From positions 496,001-560,000 of the forward strand of contig NZ_JALGBH010000001.1 of assembly GCF_022809115.1 (NCBI RefSeq): a stretch of DNA of 64,000 nt. The letters run 5' to 3'. Within the stretch, counting starts at the first letter, position 1. The number at the start of each line of letters is the position of its first letter. Below the pieces are notes generated by a model. The model was not told the DNA's origin and did no database searches. It saw only the letters and a program-made list of their open reading frames with translations. This document shows positions 62,741 through 64,000 of the stretch, piece by piece. The stretch comes from Pedobacter montanisoli (GTDB taxonomy: Bacteria; Bacteroidota; Bacteroidia; Sphingobacteriales; Sphingobacteriaceae). The translations under genes were made by a program, and so were the position numbers.

Positions 62741-64000
62741 TTATCCTGCCCAGTTTTCACGATCTAAGCTACGGTAATTAATGGCTTCCGCCAAATGTTC
62801 CATTTCAATCGTTTCAGAGCTGGCAAGGTCTGCAATGGTTCTGGCTACTTTTAATATTCTATCATAAGCTCTTGCAGATAAGCTTAGTTTTTCCATAGCC
62901 TGTTTGATCAGATTTTTACCTGTTTCATCGATTTCACAGACATTTCTCACCATGGCCGAGTTCATTTGTGCATTTGCATACAAACCTTCGTGAACTTTAA
63001 ACCTTTGATGTTGCAATACTTTGGCTTTAATTACTCTTTCTCTTATCGCTTTACTTGATTCGGCTTTGGCAGAAGAAGAGAGTTCTGAAAAATTTACAGG
63101 TGTTACTTCCACATGCAGATCTATCCGGTCTAATAATGGCCCCGAAACCTTACTCAGATATTTTTGCACCACTCCCGGAGCACAGATACATTCTTTTTCA
63201 GGATGATTAAAAAATCCACAAGGACATGGATTCATTGAGGCAACCAGCATAAAGTTTGCCGGATAATCTACAGAAAATTTAGCTCTTGAAATATTTACTT
63301 TCCGATCTTCTAGGGGTTGCCGCATTACTTCTAAAACCGTTCTTTTAAATTCGGGCAGTTCATCTAGAAAGAGTACACCATTATGTGCGAGAGATATTTC
63401 CCCAGGGCTGGGATGTGCACCGCCACCAACTAAAGCCACATCAGATATAGTATGATGCGGTGCCCTGAAAGGGCGCTCTGCAAGTAAAGAGCTACTTACA
63501 GCTAACTTACCTGCCACCGAATATATTTTGGTACTTTCAAGAGCTTCCTGCAAAGTTAAAGGAGGTAAAATAGAAGGCAAACGCTTAGCCAGCATTGTTT
63601 TTCCAGCTCCCGGCGGTCCTATTAAGATTACATTATGGCCTCCGGCTGCTGCAATTTCAAGTGCTCGCTTTATGTTTTCCTGACCTCTTACATCTGCAAA
63701 ATCCTGTTCAACATCATTAACTTCATCAAAAAAAGCTTTTCGGGTATCTATTTTAAGTGGCTCAGGTTTTTCTTTATGAGAAAAGAAATTGATCACATCA
63801 CTTAAAGTCTCCATTCCAAACACATCGATATTATTTACAATTGCTGCTTCACGGGCATTTTGTTTAGGTAATATAAAGCCTTTGTATCCTTCTTTACGGG
63901 CTTGTATTACAATAGGTAATGCACCAGCTATGCTTTGTAATCCTCCATCTAGCGAAAGCTCACCCATGATCATGTAATCTGCTAATTCATCTGCATTGAT
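62741..64000 (-). CDS. ComM/YifB-like Mg-chelatase-type ATPase, cut by the right edge
   Basis: The frame continues past position 64000 toward its missing N-terminus; 420 codons are visible (INADELADYMIMGELSLDG at the cut end). The AAA+ domain has Walker A GPPGAGKT, Walker B VLFLDELPEF and the Cys-rich CPCGFFNHPEKECIC segment. The C-terminal helical region has SARAYDRILKVARTIADL and EAINYRSLDRENW. ComM remodels branch migration during natural transformation in some bacteria; its role here is untested. A shorter frame starting at 63973 is not the true start. Confidence 0.93.
   Translation of the reverse strand: MNADELADYMIMGELSLDGGLQSIAGALPIVIQARKEGYKGFILPKQNAREAAIVNNIDVFGMETLSDVINFFSHKEKPEPLKIDTRKAFFDEVNDVEQDFADVRGQENIKRALEIAAAGGHNVILIGPPGAGKTMLAKRLPSILPPLTLQEALESTKIYSVAGKLAVSSSLLAERPFRAPHHTISDVALVGGGAHPSPGEISLAHNGVLFLDELPEFKRTVLEVMRQPLEDRKVNISRAKFSVDYPANFMLVASMNPCPCGFFNHPEKECICAPGVVQKYLSKVSGPLLDRIDLHVEVTPVNFSELSSSAKAESSKAIRERVIKAKVLQHQRFKVHEGLYANAQMNSAMVRNVCEIDETGKNLIKQAMEKLSLSARAYDRILKVARTIADLASSETIEMEHLAEAINYRSLDRENWAG

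Noticed and set aside
1..64000. CRISPR arrays, tRNA or rRNA genes, insertion sequences, prophage
   Set aside because: Reading both strands I found no direct-repeat array, no cloverleaf-like RNA gene, no transposase or integrase-like product and no terminal repeats.

Overview
The window is AT-rich and reads as a chromosomal segment of a Bacteroidota bacterium, most likely Sphingobacteriaceae (Pedobacter-like). The reasons are TAnnTTTG-type -7 promoter elements with weak ribosome binding sites, a type IX secretion sorting tail on the protein at 49938-52037, a RemB/Wzi-like outer-membrane protein at the left edge, a long-tailed ribosomal protein S16, and DUF4097 and DUF4397 surface proteins. The genus is an inference. 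No tRNA, rRNA, CRISPR array or insertion sequence was seen.

Positions 1-36092 are one surface-polysaccharide locus, read almost entirely leftward from gmd (36092) to the RemB/Wzi-like gene cut by the left edge. In transcription order it holds: gmd; a Wza-like exporter with SLBB domains; a UDP-GlcNAc3NAcA set (wbpA, wbpE, wbpD and wbpB types); a Wzz-type chain-length protein; a legionaminic-acid-type nonulosonic acid set (legB, legC, legH, legI, legG, a CBS-nucleotidyltransferase, a Gfo/Idh dehydrogenase, a cytidylyltransferase, a class III aminotransferase and an SDR); a CapI-type epimerase; a Wzy/ligase; a MurJ-like flippase; an asparagine-synthase-type amidotransferase; a GT4 glycosyltransferase; a GT-B-like protein with an HP motif; an HpcH/HpaI aldolase; a second amidotransferase; a GT2; and a WbpV/WbpL/WbpM-like trio for QuiNAc-type initiation. 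Two genes run rightward inside it: an aldo/keto reductase (5390) and a second, monotopic initiating sugar transferase (8192). The predicted product is an acidic, partly amidated polysaccharide containing a nonulosonic acid and a diacetamido-uronic acid, built by a Wzx/Wzy route.

Positions 36487-41686 hold the rpsP, rimM, trmD and rplS genes of a classic operon. They are split by a lipoprotein, a membrane protein with an XRE regulator, two small putative regulators and a sensorless histidine kinase. From 41777 to the right edge the genes are mainly housekeeping and envelope functions: glutamate-type dehydrogenase, MscS, Psd, Hpt, an AsmA-like/GT51 fusion, Mrp, a NifU-like protein, a secreted GHL10 hydrolase, an ECF sigma operon, peptide deformylase, an M16 peptidase, HtpG, a phosphoesterase, a TlpA-like thioredoxin and a ComM-like ATPase cut by the right edge.

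The most interesting material is the nonulosonic acid block with its extra class III aminotransferase and SpsF-like cytidylyltransferase, the aldolase/GT-B pair at 8792-10863, and the two amidotransferases. Together they suggest a glycan with sugar modifications that cannot be fully named from known pathways.
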